From Fontibacillus phaseoli (GTDB taxonomy: Bacteria > Bacillota > Bacilli > Paenibacillales > Paenibacillaceae), in the NCBI RefSeq assembly GCF_003337355.1, contig NZ_QPJW01000012.1, positions 1-64,000 on the forward strand: DNA of 64,000 nucleotides, read 5' to 3'. The position numbers were made by a program, and so were the translations under genes. The notes under the pieces were generated by a model. It worked only from the letters and a program-made list of their open reading frames with translations. It did no database searches and was not told where the DNA came from. Below are positions 16,645-24,681 of the stretch, piece after piece (position 1 is the first letter of the stretch; every line of letters begins with the position of its first letter).

Positions 16645-16693
16645 TGTCCGAAGAAAATAAAGTGTCAGACTGAAAAATAAAGTATTAGACTGG
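16645..16693 (+). repeat. Tn7-like right-end array (type B, copy 2)
   Basis: TGTCCGAA followed by two abutting sites at 16653 (GAAAATAAAGTGTCAGACT) and 16672, then TGGTGAGCACTTCATTAAGC. It parallels the end of the array at 12987-13077 in the same orientation, but two of the four sites are missing. The rest of the 480-bp gap before the next gene (16694-16947) shows no gene. Confidence 0.7.
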
Positions 16694-16947
16694 TGAGCAC
16701 TTCATTAAGCCAACTGGCAGAATAGTGAGAGAAAATGAAAATTCTTAAAGCGGTGCCAATGAGGGTAAATGACTAACTGTGTTGATATTAAAGCTGGATA
16801 GATTACTATACGAAATATAAAGGTCAAATAGCCGGGTTCATTGAAAGGCAGCGGTACTCCCACTCAAACGAGTAAGGGTGTACTACTGCCGTTTCTTTTT
16901 CAGATTCGTTTTTAGATTCCTGGGAATATAGTTGCAAACTTATATAA

Positions 16948-17889
16948 TCAATCTAAGTGAAGCACGGCTTTGCCCGTGAATTTCCGTTCCATAAGATTAC
17001 GGGCAACGGTGTCGATTTCGGTCCAGGGCGCCTCCACTTGGATTCGTGGGATTAACCGCTCATCTGTGACCAGCCGGGCCAGCAAACTCAGATCGTCCGC
17101 AGCTGATTGACGAGTGAGTTCCTCACCTAAAAAGAAGCTGTACAAGGTTCTTCCTCCGCTGGTCACCATATTCTTCATATCGATCATTGCGGTATTTGAG
17201 GAGGAAAATCCTACCGCAACGCAAATCCCTTGGGGCGCTAGCTGCGGCAGCAACGCCGCCAGTGTATTGCCGCCTACTGAATCGATGATCAGATCGTACG
17301 GCCCAAATTTGCTGGCTGATGAAATTGCGGAATAACCAATGATCACTTCGTCGGATCCGACCTCCCGAACAAGCTCAGCCTTCTCTTCCGTGCTTGCCGT
17401 ACCTACAACGTATGCGCCGGATTGGACTGCAAGCTGATGGGCGAATAGCCCAACTCCGCCGCTAGAGCCTGTAATGAAAATTCGTTTGCCAAGCAGCATG
17501 CCGCCTTTTCGAAGTGCATAAAGAGCCGTGAGCCCTGCTACGGGGAGGGTAGCCGCCATAGTAAAAGTGAGTTTGTCTGGGATTTCGGCCAACAACGATA
17601 CGGGAGCAGCCACTTGCTCGCTCCAGGCTCCCATCGGGAGCAAACCAACAACCCTGGCCCCTTTTTGCGGTCCTGCGCCGTTCTCAGCCGGCTCGATGAC
17701 AATCCCGGCGAGATCCCAGCCAGGACGGCTAGATATTTCCTGATTTTTAGCGTCACTCACTTCACCGCGGTTGAGTGAGACGGCCTTCACTTGCACAAGC
17801 GCTTCCCATGGCTTAGGCTGCGGGGCGTCAACTTCCTTGAAGGCCAAATGAGACGGTGCATGCGGATCAACAACAATAGTACGAATCAT
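16948..17889 (-). CDS. zinc-independent quinone/NADPH oxidoreductase (MDR family)
   Basis: A 313-residue medium-chain dehydrogenase/reductase of the quinone-oxidoreductase type. The N-terminal GroES-like fold lacks the catalytic-zinc cysteines of alcohol dehydrogenases. The nucleotide-binding fold carries TGSSGGVGLFAHQLA around residues 135-150 and a DLIIDSVGG strand. It probably reduces quinones or enones with NADPH. TGGAGGAAA precedes the ATG. It is divergent from an XRE-type regulator. A decayed copy of about 657 bp lies at 26765-27421. Confidence 0.88.
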   Translation of the reverse strand: MIRTIVVDPHAPSHLAFKEVDAPQPKPWEALVQVKAVSLNRGEVSDAKNQEISSRPGWDLAGIVIEPAENGAGPQKGARVVGLLPMGAWSEQVAAPVSLLAEIPDKLTFTMAATLPVAGLTALYALRKGGMLLGKRIFITGSSGGVGLFAHQLAVQSGAYVVGTASTEEKAELVREVGSDEVIIGYSAISSASKFGPYDLIIDSVGGNTLAALLPQLAPQGICVAVGFSSSNTAMIDMKNMVTSGGRTLYSFFLGEELTRQSAADDLSLLARLVTDERLIPRIQVEAPWTEIDTVARNLMERKFTGKAVLHLD

Positions 17890-18010
17890 ATCGGTTTTCC
17901 TCCATGTTGGTTATGGTCATTAGATGACCTTCATTTCAATGAGGAGTATACTTTAAATGAAGGTTCGGCCCAAGTGCAGAACTACACTTCATAAGAGAAG
18001 GGAAGAGAAG

Positions 18011-18889
18011 ATGGATATAGATACGGAGAATTCCAGACATAGAATCGTAATGGGAGAAATTGAAGCCCTGCGGATAAAACGCCAGCAAAAGCTTGTCGAT
18101 CGACCTCAACCGTCCTTGAAACGATTTACTCAACAAGAGCTGAACGACGAGGCTTTTCCTTCGTATAAAAATCTGCTGGTTGGACGTACCCGCCGCATAC
18201 CGACCCGCCAGACGATAATAAATATTGCAGAATATCTTGAGTGTACATCCGACGAGCGTAACGATTTGCTTTTGGCAGCCGGTTATCTTCCAATTCAGAC
18301 CGAATTGGATGGACGGTCTTTGGAGCGTGCATTAGAGTGGGCTCAGCAAACGATGAGGAGTATTCCTTTTCCCGCCATGGTCGTAACACATACTCAGGAC
18401 ATCAAGGGATTAAATGAGCCTTTTCATCAATTGTTCGAAATCCCTCTCGACTGTTCATATGACGGTTTAATGAATAGGGTCGATTTACATTTTAATTCTG
18501 GTTTTCCTATCCGGTCCCGCTCCACGTTTGACAAGGCGTCGTTTAAGCAGTGGGAGGAGCACATCATAAACGGAATACAAGCCTTTAAGAGTGAGCACAT
18601 ACTCTCGCGTTATGATGGGTGGTATCAAAAATTGCTGGATAGAGTTCAGAAATATAACGCGTGCGAATATCTGAGTGTTCCGGATGTAGGGGGAAATGTT
18701 GATCAAATACAAACAATTCTAGCCAGAATGGAAAGCTCCGGAGACCTTATTCCCGTACGCTACAGACAGATTTCGATTTCTGCAGGCGGCCGCTTATATC
18801 CGCAAATTGAGGTTTTCCTGCCGGTAGATTCTGCCGCGCGCACAGTTTTCAAGAACCTGGGATGTCCAGCTGATTGCGCATTTGTCTAA
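18011..18889 (+). CDS. XRE-family regulator with MmyB-like ligand domain
   Basis: About 292 residues from ATG 18011, which follows GGGAAGAGAAG; the frame is open to 17957. The N-terminal part resembles a helix-turn-helix of the Cro/CI kind (NLLVGRTRRIPTRQTIINIAEYL...DERNDLLLAAGY). The rest resembles the PAS-like MmyB sensor domain, including AMVVTHTQDIKGLNEPFHQLFEIP. Regulators of this type usually sit next to the oxidoreductase they control, which fits the divergent quinone reductase. Ligand unknown. Confidence 0.75.
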   Translation: MDIDTENSRHRIVMGEIEALRIKRQQKLVDRPQPSLKRFTQQELNDEAFPSYKNLLVGRTRRIPTRQTIINIAEYLECTSDERNDLLLAAGYLPIQTELDGRSLERALEWAQQTMRSIPFPAMVVTHTQDIKGLNEPFHQLFEIPLDCSYDGLMNRVDLHFNSGFPIRSRSTFDKASFKQWEEHIINGIQAFKSEHILSRYDGWYQKLLDRVQKYNACEYLSVPDVGGNVDQIQTILARMESSGDLIPVRYRQISISAGGRLYPQIEVFLPVDSAARTVFKNLGCPADCAFV

Positions 18890-18907
18890 TCCGACACTTA
18901 CAAGAGG

Positions 18908-19064
18908 ATGGAATCGAAAAAGTTATTGGATTCACTGCATCAGAGATCTGCTCAAACGCTTGTCCCGCTGCAGTAACCATCTTTATTCCGGCTTCGGTTT
19001 CATTGCTATTCACTTTCAGGGCTCGGACCGCTTGAATCGTGTTATTTTGAATGAGTTTTACCAA
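18908..19064 (-). pseudogene. fragment of a methyl-accepting chemotaxis protein
   Basis: Reading on the minus strand from 19064 gives a signalling-domain segment (VKLIQNNTIQAVRALKVN, then GIKMVTAAGQAFEQISDAV) with the Gln/Ala-rich heptad pattern of MCP methylation helices. It covers only about 50 residues, lacks both the sensor domain and the signalling tip, and runs into unrelated sequence. It is a relic between the XRE-regulator gene and the hydrolase gene. Confidence 0.6.
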
Positions 19065-19110
19065 ATTTATGTGCGGTAATTCTTATACGAGCCCTGATCT
19101 CAGCTTTATT

Positions 19111-20106
19111 TTAATGGATATTGCTTTCAACGTCCTGATACAGGCTGTTATGAAGAATTTCCGCATTACTGCCTTTGAATGCCTTACCTGCTTCTTCATC
19201 CCCCTGCAGATGCCACATGAACCATGCAGTCATGTATCCGTCGATTGCCTGGTATGTTTCACTGTGGTCGACAGCCGTCTTTCTGGCAATAATTTTTTCA
19301 ACAAAATCCGGAAGTGCCTCATAGTTTGCCTGAAGTGACCATAACGGGTTGATGCCCTGTCCTTCCGTTGCAGTGATATCTTCGGCAGTACCTGCATCAA
19401 AGCTACCGGTACCCGCAGCCATGAAGGTCGGTATATTGACCTTTGAAAGATCATAGCTCCATTCCAGTCCGAATATGTTTTCCTGTCCCCAGTATGGAGA
19501 TGTAGTACTGACTGCATATAATGCTTTGTACATGTTTCCATGATCCTGTGACGTCACTGCATTAATTGCCCCGACCCCACCCTGTGAATGGCCGCCGATT
19601 CCGATATGATCTATATCCACTTTACCGTAAAATATACTGTTGCTGTCTCTGCTTAGTTCCAGCAAGAACTTAAGACTTGATTCCGAAGAAGCACCTGTTC
19701 TTGAATTCCCATCTTCGTTGCCGACAGCGATAAAGCCCCATGAAGCCAGATGCTTGAAAAATGCTCTGTATGAGCTGGCAGGAATTCCCGTTCCATTGGC
19801 AACGACTACGACCGGATATTTTATCTCGCTGCTTTCCAGTTCTCTTGGATACCAGATTTCGTATTTTTTGCTTGTCTCGTCATTAGCCTCAAATTCCGCA
19901 AACGATACTTTATACTTCCCGAGAGCAGTATATTGCTTCTCGATCGGCTGCTCTGTTTTCGTGAACTTGTAGTAATGTGAACTCTTATATTTAAAAAATG
20001 TAACCCCTGCCGCAACCAATAAGGCTATGATAATAACGATAATTAACGAAATTTTCAGGATAATCTTCAAAATCCCCAATTCAAATTTCCTCCAACTTCT
20101 TTTCAT
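19111..20106 (-). CDS. membrane-anchored alpha/beta hydrolase (lipase/esterase-like)
   Basis: 331 residues with a basic N-terminus and one transmembrane helix (about residues 14-38), then an extracytoplasmic alpha/beta-hydrolase domain. The nucleophile elbow is GIGGHSQGG (serine near residue 182). The pattern PVVVVANGTGIPASSYRAF...WGFIAVG resembles the chlorophyllase/PET-hydrolase-like branch; the substrate cannot be inferred. It is the last gene of a minus-strand operon after a frameshifted ORF and a second hydrolase, with a divergent TetR gene at the promoter side. Confidence 0.82.
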   Translation of the reverse strand: MKRSWRKFELGILKIILKISLIIVIIIALLVAAGVTFFKYKSSHYYKFTKTEQPIEKQYTALGKYKVSFAEFEANDETSKKYEIWYPRELESSEIKYPVVVVANGTGIPASSYRAFFKHLASWGFIAVGNEDGNSRTGASSESSLKFLLELSRDSNSIFYGKVDIDHIGIGGHSQGGVGAINAVTSQDHGNMYKALYAVSTTSPYWGQENIFGLEWSYDLSKVNIPTFMAAGTGSFDAGTAEDITATEGQGINPLWSLQANYEALPDFVEKIIARKTAVDHSETYQAIDGYMTAWFMWHLQGDEEAGKAFKGSNAEILHNSLYQDVESNIH

Positions 20107-20127
20107 TTATTCACTCGATAAATGGGT

Positions 20128-20438
20128 TCAGGATACTCCACCACTAGATAAATAATTTCGTACAAGGACTAATGCTCCGTCTCTGGTAGAACTTGTGAAT
20201 AATATTTTGGTATCTGGATGATCAGATGACAAAGCTTTGAAGCTATCCAGAACAAGATTATCGGTAACAAGTCGATCCGATATTTTTTCAGGCGACTGCC
20301 ATACATTTTCAGATATACTCTTCCAATCATCACTTAAAAGTAATGCGCCATCGACAAGTACTGTAGAATTTTCTACAGACGGAAAATAATCTGTCAGAAT
20401 ATCGGTTAATGACTTGTGTTTCTTTTTTTTTCATCCAT
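20128..20438 (-). pseudogene. small ORF interrupted by a poly-A frameshift
   Basis: An ATG at 20438-20436, just after the stop of the upstream hydrolase gene, runs into a stretch of nine A residues. The current frame stops after 10 codons. With ten A's it would read MDEKKKKHKSLTDIL... for about 103 residues to a TGA at 20128-20130, with ordinary protein composition. I do not recognise the product. It may be a slipped-strand phase variant, a pseudogene or a sequencing error. Its place inside the operon argues that it was once translated. Confidence 0.5.
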
Positions 20439-20458
20439 ATTGAATATCTCTTGTTTTT

Positions 20459-21436
20459 TTATTTGACCGGTATATAAGTATCCAGATATTTTTCCACTGT
20501 CTCCATGTACTTTACATACAGAGCATTGTCATTTTGAAGGGCATGCCCCGAATGCGGGAATTCAATGTACTCATGCGTTACGTTATTTTCTTCTAATGCA
20601 TTGATCAAATGCTTCACTGTATCAAACGGGCACACTTTGTCATATACGCCATAGGCGGAGACAGTAGGCACCGAATTTTCATTTACCCACATGTATGCTG
20701 AAATCGGTTTGATTGTCTCTTCATAAGCTTCCGTGCCGAGCATATCCGCCGTGATTTCAGTACCGGCCATGATTGAAAACAATCCGGCTGCCGCCTCCGG
20801 GTTCTGATCGAGGCCGTATACAGACCAGTCTTCGGGGTAGAAGCTCGAAGGCCCTACAGCTTCAAACAGCATCTTCACCGGAATCGGTGATTCATCCGCA
20901 TCGCGGTATGCATAGAGCATCGCCAGCGTTCCGCCTGCAGAGCCTCCGGATATTGCCATTGAATCAAGATTGTATCCTAATTTTTTTGCCTCTTTGACAA
21001 TAGCGGGGATACTGCTTTTAATTTCCATTGACTGTGAATAAACGTTGGTCTCAGGGTGTTCTTCATCGCGCAGGGTGTAATTGATTCCCGCTGCCACATA
21101 ACCTTTTGAAGTCAGCCACTGTAGCATGCTTGCATCATCCGATTTATCACCCGTCGTGAATCCTCCCGCGTGGAGATATACGACAAGACCATAAGTTTCT
21201 TTTGTATGATCTGCAGGTACATATAAATCAAATTTATTTGCTTCGCCGTCTCCGTATGCTATATCGGTATAAGTCGTTCCAATCTCTTCGTCCCAGTCTA
21301 CGGAATACTTGTTTAATTCCGGAGAAGTATAAGTCACTTTGAAGATAGCCGATCCCACAAAAGAAACGATAAACGCCCCTACACACAGCAGAATAAACAT
21401 GCCTGCTTTGTTTCCTTTCTTTTTATCTTTGCTCAT
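20459..21436 (-). CDS. membrane-anchored HSL-like alpha/beta hydrolase
   Basis: 325 residues with an N-terminal transmembrane helix (about residues 12-32) and an external hydrolase domain. The oxyanion segment is YLHAGGFTTGD, corresponding to HGGG of the hormone-sensitive-lipase family. The nucleophile elbow is ISGGSAGG and the catalytic His lies in FPHSGHAL near the C-terminus. Its ATG overlaps the stop of the 46-codon ORF upstream by ATGA, so the two are probably translationally coupled. Substrate unknown. Confidence 0.85.
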   Translation of the reverse strand: MSKDKKKGNKAGMFILLCVGAFIVSFVGSAIFKVTYTSPELNKYSVDWDEEIGTTYTDIAYGDGEANKFDLYVPADHTKETYGLVVYLHAGGFTTGDKSDDASMLQWLTSKGYVAAGINYTLRDEEHPETNVYSQSMEIKSSIPAIVKEAKKLGYNLDSMAISGGSAGGTLAMLYAYRDADESPIPVKMLFEAVGPSSFYPEDWSVYGLDQNPEAAAGLFSIMAGTEITADMLGTEAYEETIKPISAYMWVNENSVPTVSAYGVYDKVCPFDTVKHLINALEENNVTHEYIEFPHSGHALQNDNALYVKYMETVEKYLDTYIPVK

Positions 21437-21573
21437 AGGAAATTGCCTCCGAACAATGATCCGCCGACCATCAGATTAATAAACATTCGCACTACCAGTC
21501 TTCCTAAAATCAGACCGGCAATAATCACTACAGCGAGAATAATGATTCGTTTCATAGTAAGAAAATTTATCAT
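21433..21573 (-). CDS. 46-residue single-pass membrane protein
   Basis: The ORF runs from ATG 21573 to TGA 21433. It encodes a short basic start, one strongly hydrophobic helix (IIILAVVIIAGLILG) and a Gly/Phe-rich tail ending GGSLFGGNFL. AAAGGAG lies 7 bases upstream of the ATG. It overlaps the next gene by 4 bases. I do not recognise the family. As first gene of the hydrolase operon it may anchor or assist the two membrane hydrolases. Confidence 0.65.
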   Translation of the reverse strand: MINFLTMKRIIILAVVIIAGLILGRLVVRMFINLMVGGSLFGGNFL

Positions 21574-21732
21574 ATGTTTCTCCTTTATCTCCGTAATTTC
21601 AAATCGTATCGTTTACGCTTGACAATCTGTTGTAGCAGATGTACTCTACCGATGTGTCAAATGTACCATCGCTTATTTGCAAGATCAATACTCATAAGAA
21701 AAATGGCACAAATCAGGAGGAAATGTACCATC

Positions 21733-22239
21733 ATGAACAACGAAGAAAAAAACACTTTTGTAAAAGAACAAATTACGGAAGCTACCTTAAAGCTATTAAT
21801 GAAATACGAACTTTCTCAAATATCTATAAGTCAAATAACTACGAAAGCGCAGGTGAGCAGAAATTCTTTCTACCGAAATTATGTCGATAAAGAGGATATC
21901 TTACTGAAGCACATAAAGAATTTAATTTCAAAGTGGGATTCGGATTATCAACTTGTAAATAATGATTCCAATGTAGAACTATATGGCAGTTTGTTTAAGC
22001 ACTTAAAAGAAAATAGCGATTTTTATCTTTTGCTAAAAAAACGAAATTTGTTTTATCTGTTTTTAAACACGTATATCGAGCTGTACGGATCCAAAACCGA
22101 ATACGACAATATGACAGCCTATGTTACATCTTTTATAGCCTACGGAACTTATGGCTGGATCGAAGAATGGATTGGCCGTGGCATGCAGGAATCAGCCGAG
22201 ACCATGTCGTCGCTCCTCTCATCACACGGGATGAAGTAA
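21733..22239 (+). CDS. TetR-family transcriptional regulator
   Basis: 168 residues from ATG 21733, preceded by AGGAGGAAA; the frame is open to 21574, but that part is not protein-like. The N-terminal helix-turn-helix reads SQISISQITTKAQVSRNSFYRNYVDKEDIL. The C-terminal domain resembles the TetR variants with a short helical ligand domain (YGTYGWIEEWIGRGM). It is divergent from the hydrolase operon and probably represses it. AAATGTACCATC occurs twice in the shared region (near 21658 and 21719), a possible operator half. Confidence 0.82.
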   Translation: MNNEEKNTFVKEQITEATLKLLMKYELSQISISQITTKAQVSRNSFYRNYVDKEDILLKHIKNLISKWDSDYQLVNNDSNVELYGSLFKHLKENSDFYLLLKKRNLFYLFLNTYIELYGSKTEYDNMTAYVTSFIAYGTYGWIEEWIGRGMQESAETMSSLLSSHGMK

Positions 22240-22603
22240 TATTTATTCATTTGATAGCAATAATTTACTTGTTACAGCAACACTGCTAGGACAAGTAATC
22301 CATTATTGAATGGAACCAATAACAGGCAACAATATATTTCTTAATACGAATATTAATGGCATGTTTAAATACTTGCGCTTCTTTGGTAATGAAGAATTAA
22401 GCTCTCTCGAAATGATTCCGTATCCTCACGCTAGCTCATGAATTCGCAGGATTTCAACTTTTGTTAAGTGAGGGCAGTTTACGCTAATGAAGGATAAGGA
22501 AATTGGTCCAATAAAATAAAAAAAAATTGTACCTTTTAATTTTCCTGATCGTAATTTATGTTCGTAATTAAAGATATTTTATATTTGAAAGGATGTATTT
22601 AAT
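22240..22603. other. AT-rich gap without a gene
   Basis: 364 bp between the TetR gene and the DapA-family gene. I see no coding region or strong hairpin. The last 80 bases are very AT-rich and should hold the promoter of the next gene, but I could not single out -35 and -10 boxes. Confidence 0.5.
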
Positions 22604-23494
22604 ATGTTTACAGGCTTAGCTGCATTTCCTCTAACTCCAATGAATGAGAGGGGAATAGATGAGCAGGCTTTAATACAATTGCTCATACGTTTAACTTCAG
22701 CAAAAGTTGATTCGATCGGAGTTTTAGGATCGACTGGCAGTTATGTTTATCTCAATAGGGAAGAACGATTGCGTGTTGCTCAACTCGCAATAGAGTACGC
22801 CAAGGGGATACCAGTAATGATTGGAATAAGTGCTTTGCGTACACGCGATGTTCTTCAATTAGCAGAAGATGCTCAGAAAACAGGGGCGAATGCTGTACTT
22901 CTAGCGCCCGTTTCCTATCAGCAACTTACTGATGACGAGGTGTTCTCACTGTATGAGACAGTAACAAAATCTCTTTCTATACCATTGTGTGTGTACGATA
23001 ACCCAAGTACAACTCACTTCCGGTTCAGTGATCATTTGCATGGACATATTGCGCAGTTACCAAAAGTCCGTTCCATAAAGATACCCGGGGTACCTGATTT
23101 GGTTTCTGCTAAGCAGAGAGTGGAACAACTACGTGCTCATATACCGAAAGATGTTACTATAGGAACTAGCGGAGATCCGTATGCAGTAGTTGGTTTAAAT
23201 GCCGGATGCGAGGCATGGTACTCTGTACTTGGTGGTTTGTATCCTGATATTTGCATAAGGATAACACGTGCTGCTCTGGGCGGGCATTCGGTCAACGCCG
23301 AGAGTCAATCTGCTTTTCTTGCCCCTCTTTGGCAGATGTTTCAAAGGTACGGTAGTTTACGCGTCGTTGCTACAATTGCGGAGATGCAAGGATTAACCAA
23401 CTATCCAAGTCTCCCATTACCGCTAAAAAGTTTAGATGGACTTGCTCGACAAGAATTAGGAAGTATCCTTGCTGATTTGCAACTCGATTCTTAA
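22604..23494 (+). CDS. dihydrodipicolinate synthase family aldolase
   Basis: A 296-residue class I aldolase of the DapA/N-acetylneuraminate-lyase superfamily. The substrate loop GSTGSYVYL corresponds to GTTGE of DapA. The Schiff-base lysine is in RSIKIPGVPD (about residue 159), and the conserved tyrosine is in VYDNP. The deviations suggest a substrate other than the usual aspartate semialdehyde, such as a keto-sugar acid; I cannot say which. GAAAGGATG precedes the ATG. It is the last cargo gene before the left-type transposon end and has no pathway partner nearby. Confidence 0.82.
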   Translation: MFTGLAAFPLTPMNERGIDEQALIQLLIRLTSAKVDSIGVLGSTGSYVYLNREERLRVAQLAIEYAKGIPVMIGISALRTRDVLQLAEDAQKTGANAVLLAPVSYQQLTDDEVFSLYETVTKSLSIPLCVYDNPSTTHFRFSDHLHGHIAQLPKVRSIKIPGVPDLVSAKQRVEQLRAHIPKDVTIGTSGDPYAVVGLNAGCEAWYSVLGGLYPDICIRITRAALGGHSVNAESQSAFLAPLWQMFQRYGSLRVVATIAEMQGLTNYPSLPLPLKSLDGLARQELGSILADLQLDS

Positions 23495-23541
23495 AAGTTG
23501 ATGATTTCCAAACTCGGAATCCGCATTAAATCAACAAATAC

Positions 23542-23568
23542 AATCTAACACTTTATTTTCTATGCACA
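23542..23568 (-). repeat. Tn7-like left-type end (type B), inverted
   Basis: On the minus strand it reads TGTGCATA, then a site GAAAATAAAGTGTTAGATT. This is the type B site in the orientation opposite to the arrays at 12987 and 16645, so it could close an element starting at either of them. It abuts the tnsA fragment. Only one clear site is visible, as expected if left-end sites are spaced or decayed. Confidence 0.6.
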
Positions 23569-23776
23569 TCAGGATGTACCGTCAACAGGCAGATCAACGC
23601 GCGGAGTCGGCTGGACTACCGGAAGACAACATACCTTTCTGTCGGATCTGGAATGTGATTATTTCTATTCTCTTGATTTTGCCGATGAGGTAACAGATAT
23701 AAGAGAGCAATACCCGCTCCTTCCACTTGAGGAGACGAAGCTAATAGCAGAAATCTTGGGAAGGCGTTATGCCTAG
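23567..23776 (+). pseudogene. tnsA: tnsA remnant (Tn7-like transposase subunit A, N-terminal part)
   Basis: A 69-codon open segment reading HQDVPSTGRSTRG, then TFLSDLECDYFYSLDF and EVTDIREQYPLLPLEETKLI. It matches the TnsA endonuclease N-terminal region motif by motif (Tn7 TnsA: QEVPSSGRSHR, LLSDLE, LDIREQFPLLP). The glutamate equivalent to catalytic E63 is present. The first 35 or so residues are missing upstream, and a TAG falls before the segment with the other catalytic residues (D114, Q130, K132), so it cannot be active. No tnsB, tnsC or tniQ follows. The orientation matches Tn7 at attTn7. Confidence 0.85.
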
Positions 23777-23821
23777 TTTGATTCACGACTTTTTTATCAC
23801 CAGACACTTTGTTTGTCTACC

Positions 23822-23866
23822 AAAACCGAGCCAATCCGGGATTATCCCTGACATTTGCTCGGTTTT
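23822..23866 (+). terminator. terminator downstream of the Tn7-like region
   Basis: AAAACCGAGC / GCTCGGTTTT stem (23822-23831 with 23857-23866) followed by CTTTTTT. It might be the original glmS terminator displaced by the insertions; that is an inference from its position. Confidence 0.75.
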
Positions 23867-23971
23867 CTTTTTTGTAGGAGACGGAAAGTTAGGGGGGAGG
23901 GAAGGGAAATGCAGAGTCATTCTCGAATTGGTTTCGTCAGGAATAGAAATTAATATAATGAAATACGGGTG

Positions 23972-24679
23972 ATGAAGTTGAGGATTGCTGTTTGTGAAGA
24001 TGAAAAAGTCATTCGGGAAAGTATTGCCGAGAAAATCCATCTCCGTTATCCCAAATCTCCGATTGTGCAATATGAAACGGGAGAATCATTGCTTAGCGAG
24101 GTAGAAGGGATCGATATCGTTTTTCTGGATATTCACCTGGAGGATCTGAATGGCCTTGAGGTTGCCAAGAGAATTAGAGAAAAGAATGATCACATCACGA
24201 TCATTTTTATTACGGCATATGAGAAATATGTATACGATGCTTTTGATGTACGGGCTTTTCAATTTCTGGTGAAGCCGATTGATTCGGTAAAATTTTATAA
24301 GGTTTTACAGTCCGCCGTGGAGAATATCCACATTAAAGATCGAAAGGAAGAACCTTTCACGATCATTAAAAAGGGACACAGCTCATTTAAAATCTACCAT
24401 CATCAGATCTGTTATGCCGAGGTTTTAGGACGAAGAATCCAGTTGTACACCGTGGAAGGCCTGCATGAATTTAACGGGAAATTAGCTGAGTTGGAAAAAA
24501 GCTTAGGTTCACATTTTTACCGTATCCATCGTTCCTATCTGGTGAATCTAAATTACATATCATCCTATGATGCAGCTCAGGTATCTCTGGATCAAGGTCA
24601 ACAGCTGGTTATCGCACAGAAAAAATACGCCGACTTTGTCCGAGCCTACTTGCAATTCATGAAGAGTAAAGGACAATAG
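23972..24679 (+). CDS. LytTR-family response regulator (AgrA-like)
   Basis: 235 residues: an N-terminal receiver with acidic pair ED at residues 9-10, phosphoacceptor D53 in VFLDIHLEDLNG and the conserved Lys in FLVKPID, followed by a C-terminal LytTR DNA-binding domain (about 130-230) with FYRIHRSYLVNLNYI. It pairs with the kinase starting 2 bases after its stop. The start is ATG 23972; GTG 23969 directly precedes it, and the Shine-Dalgarno is weak. LytTR regulators often control peptide signalling, bacteriocins or surface proteins. Confidence 0.92.
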   Translation: MKLRIAVCEDEKVIRESIAEKIHLRYPKSPIVQYETGESLLSEVEGIDIVFLDIHLEDLNGLEVAKRIREKNDHITIIFITAYEKYVYDAFDVRAFQFLVKPIDSVKFYKVLQSAVENIHIKDRKEEPFTIIKKGHSSFKIYHHQICYAEVLGRRIQLYTVEGLHEFNGKLAELEKSLGSHFYRIHRSYLVNLNYISSYDAAQVSLDQGQQLVIAQKKYADFVRAYLQFMKSKGQ

Positions 24680-24681
24680 CT

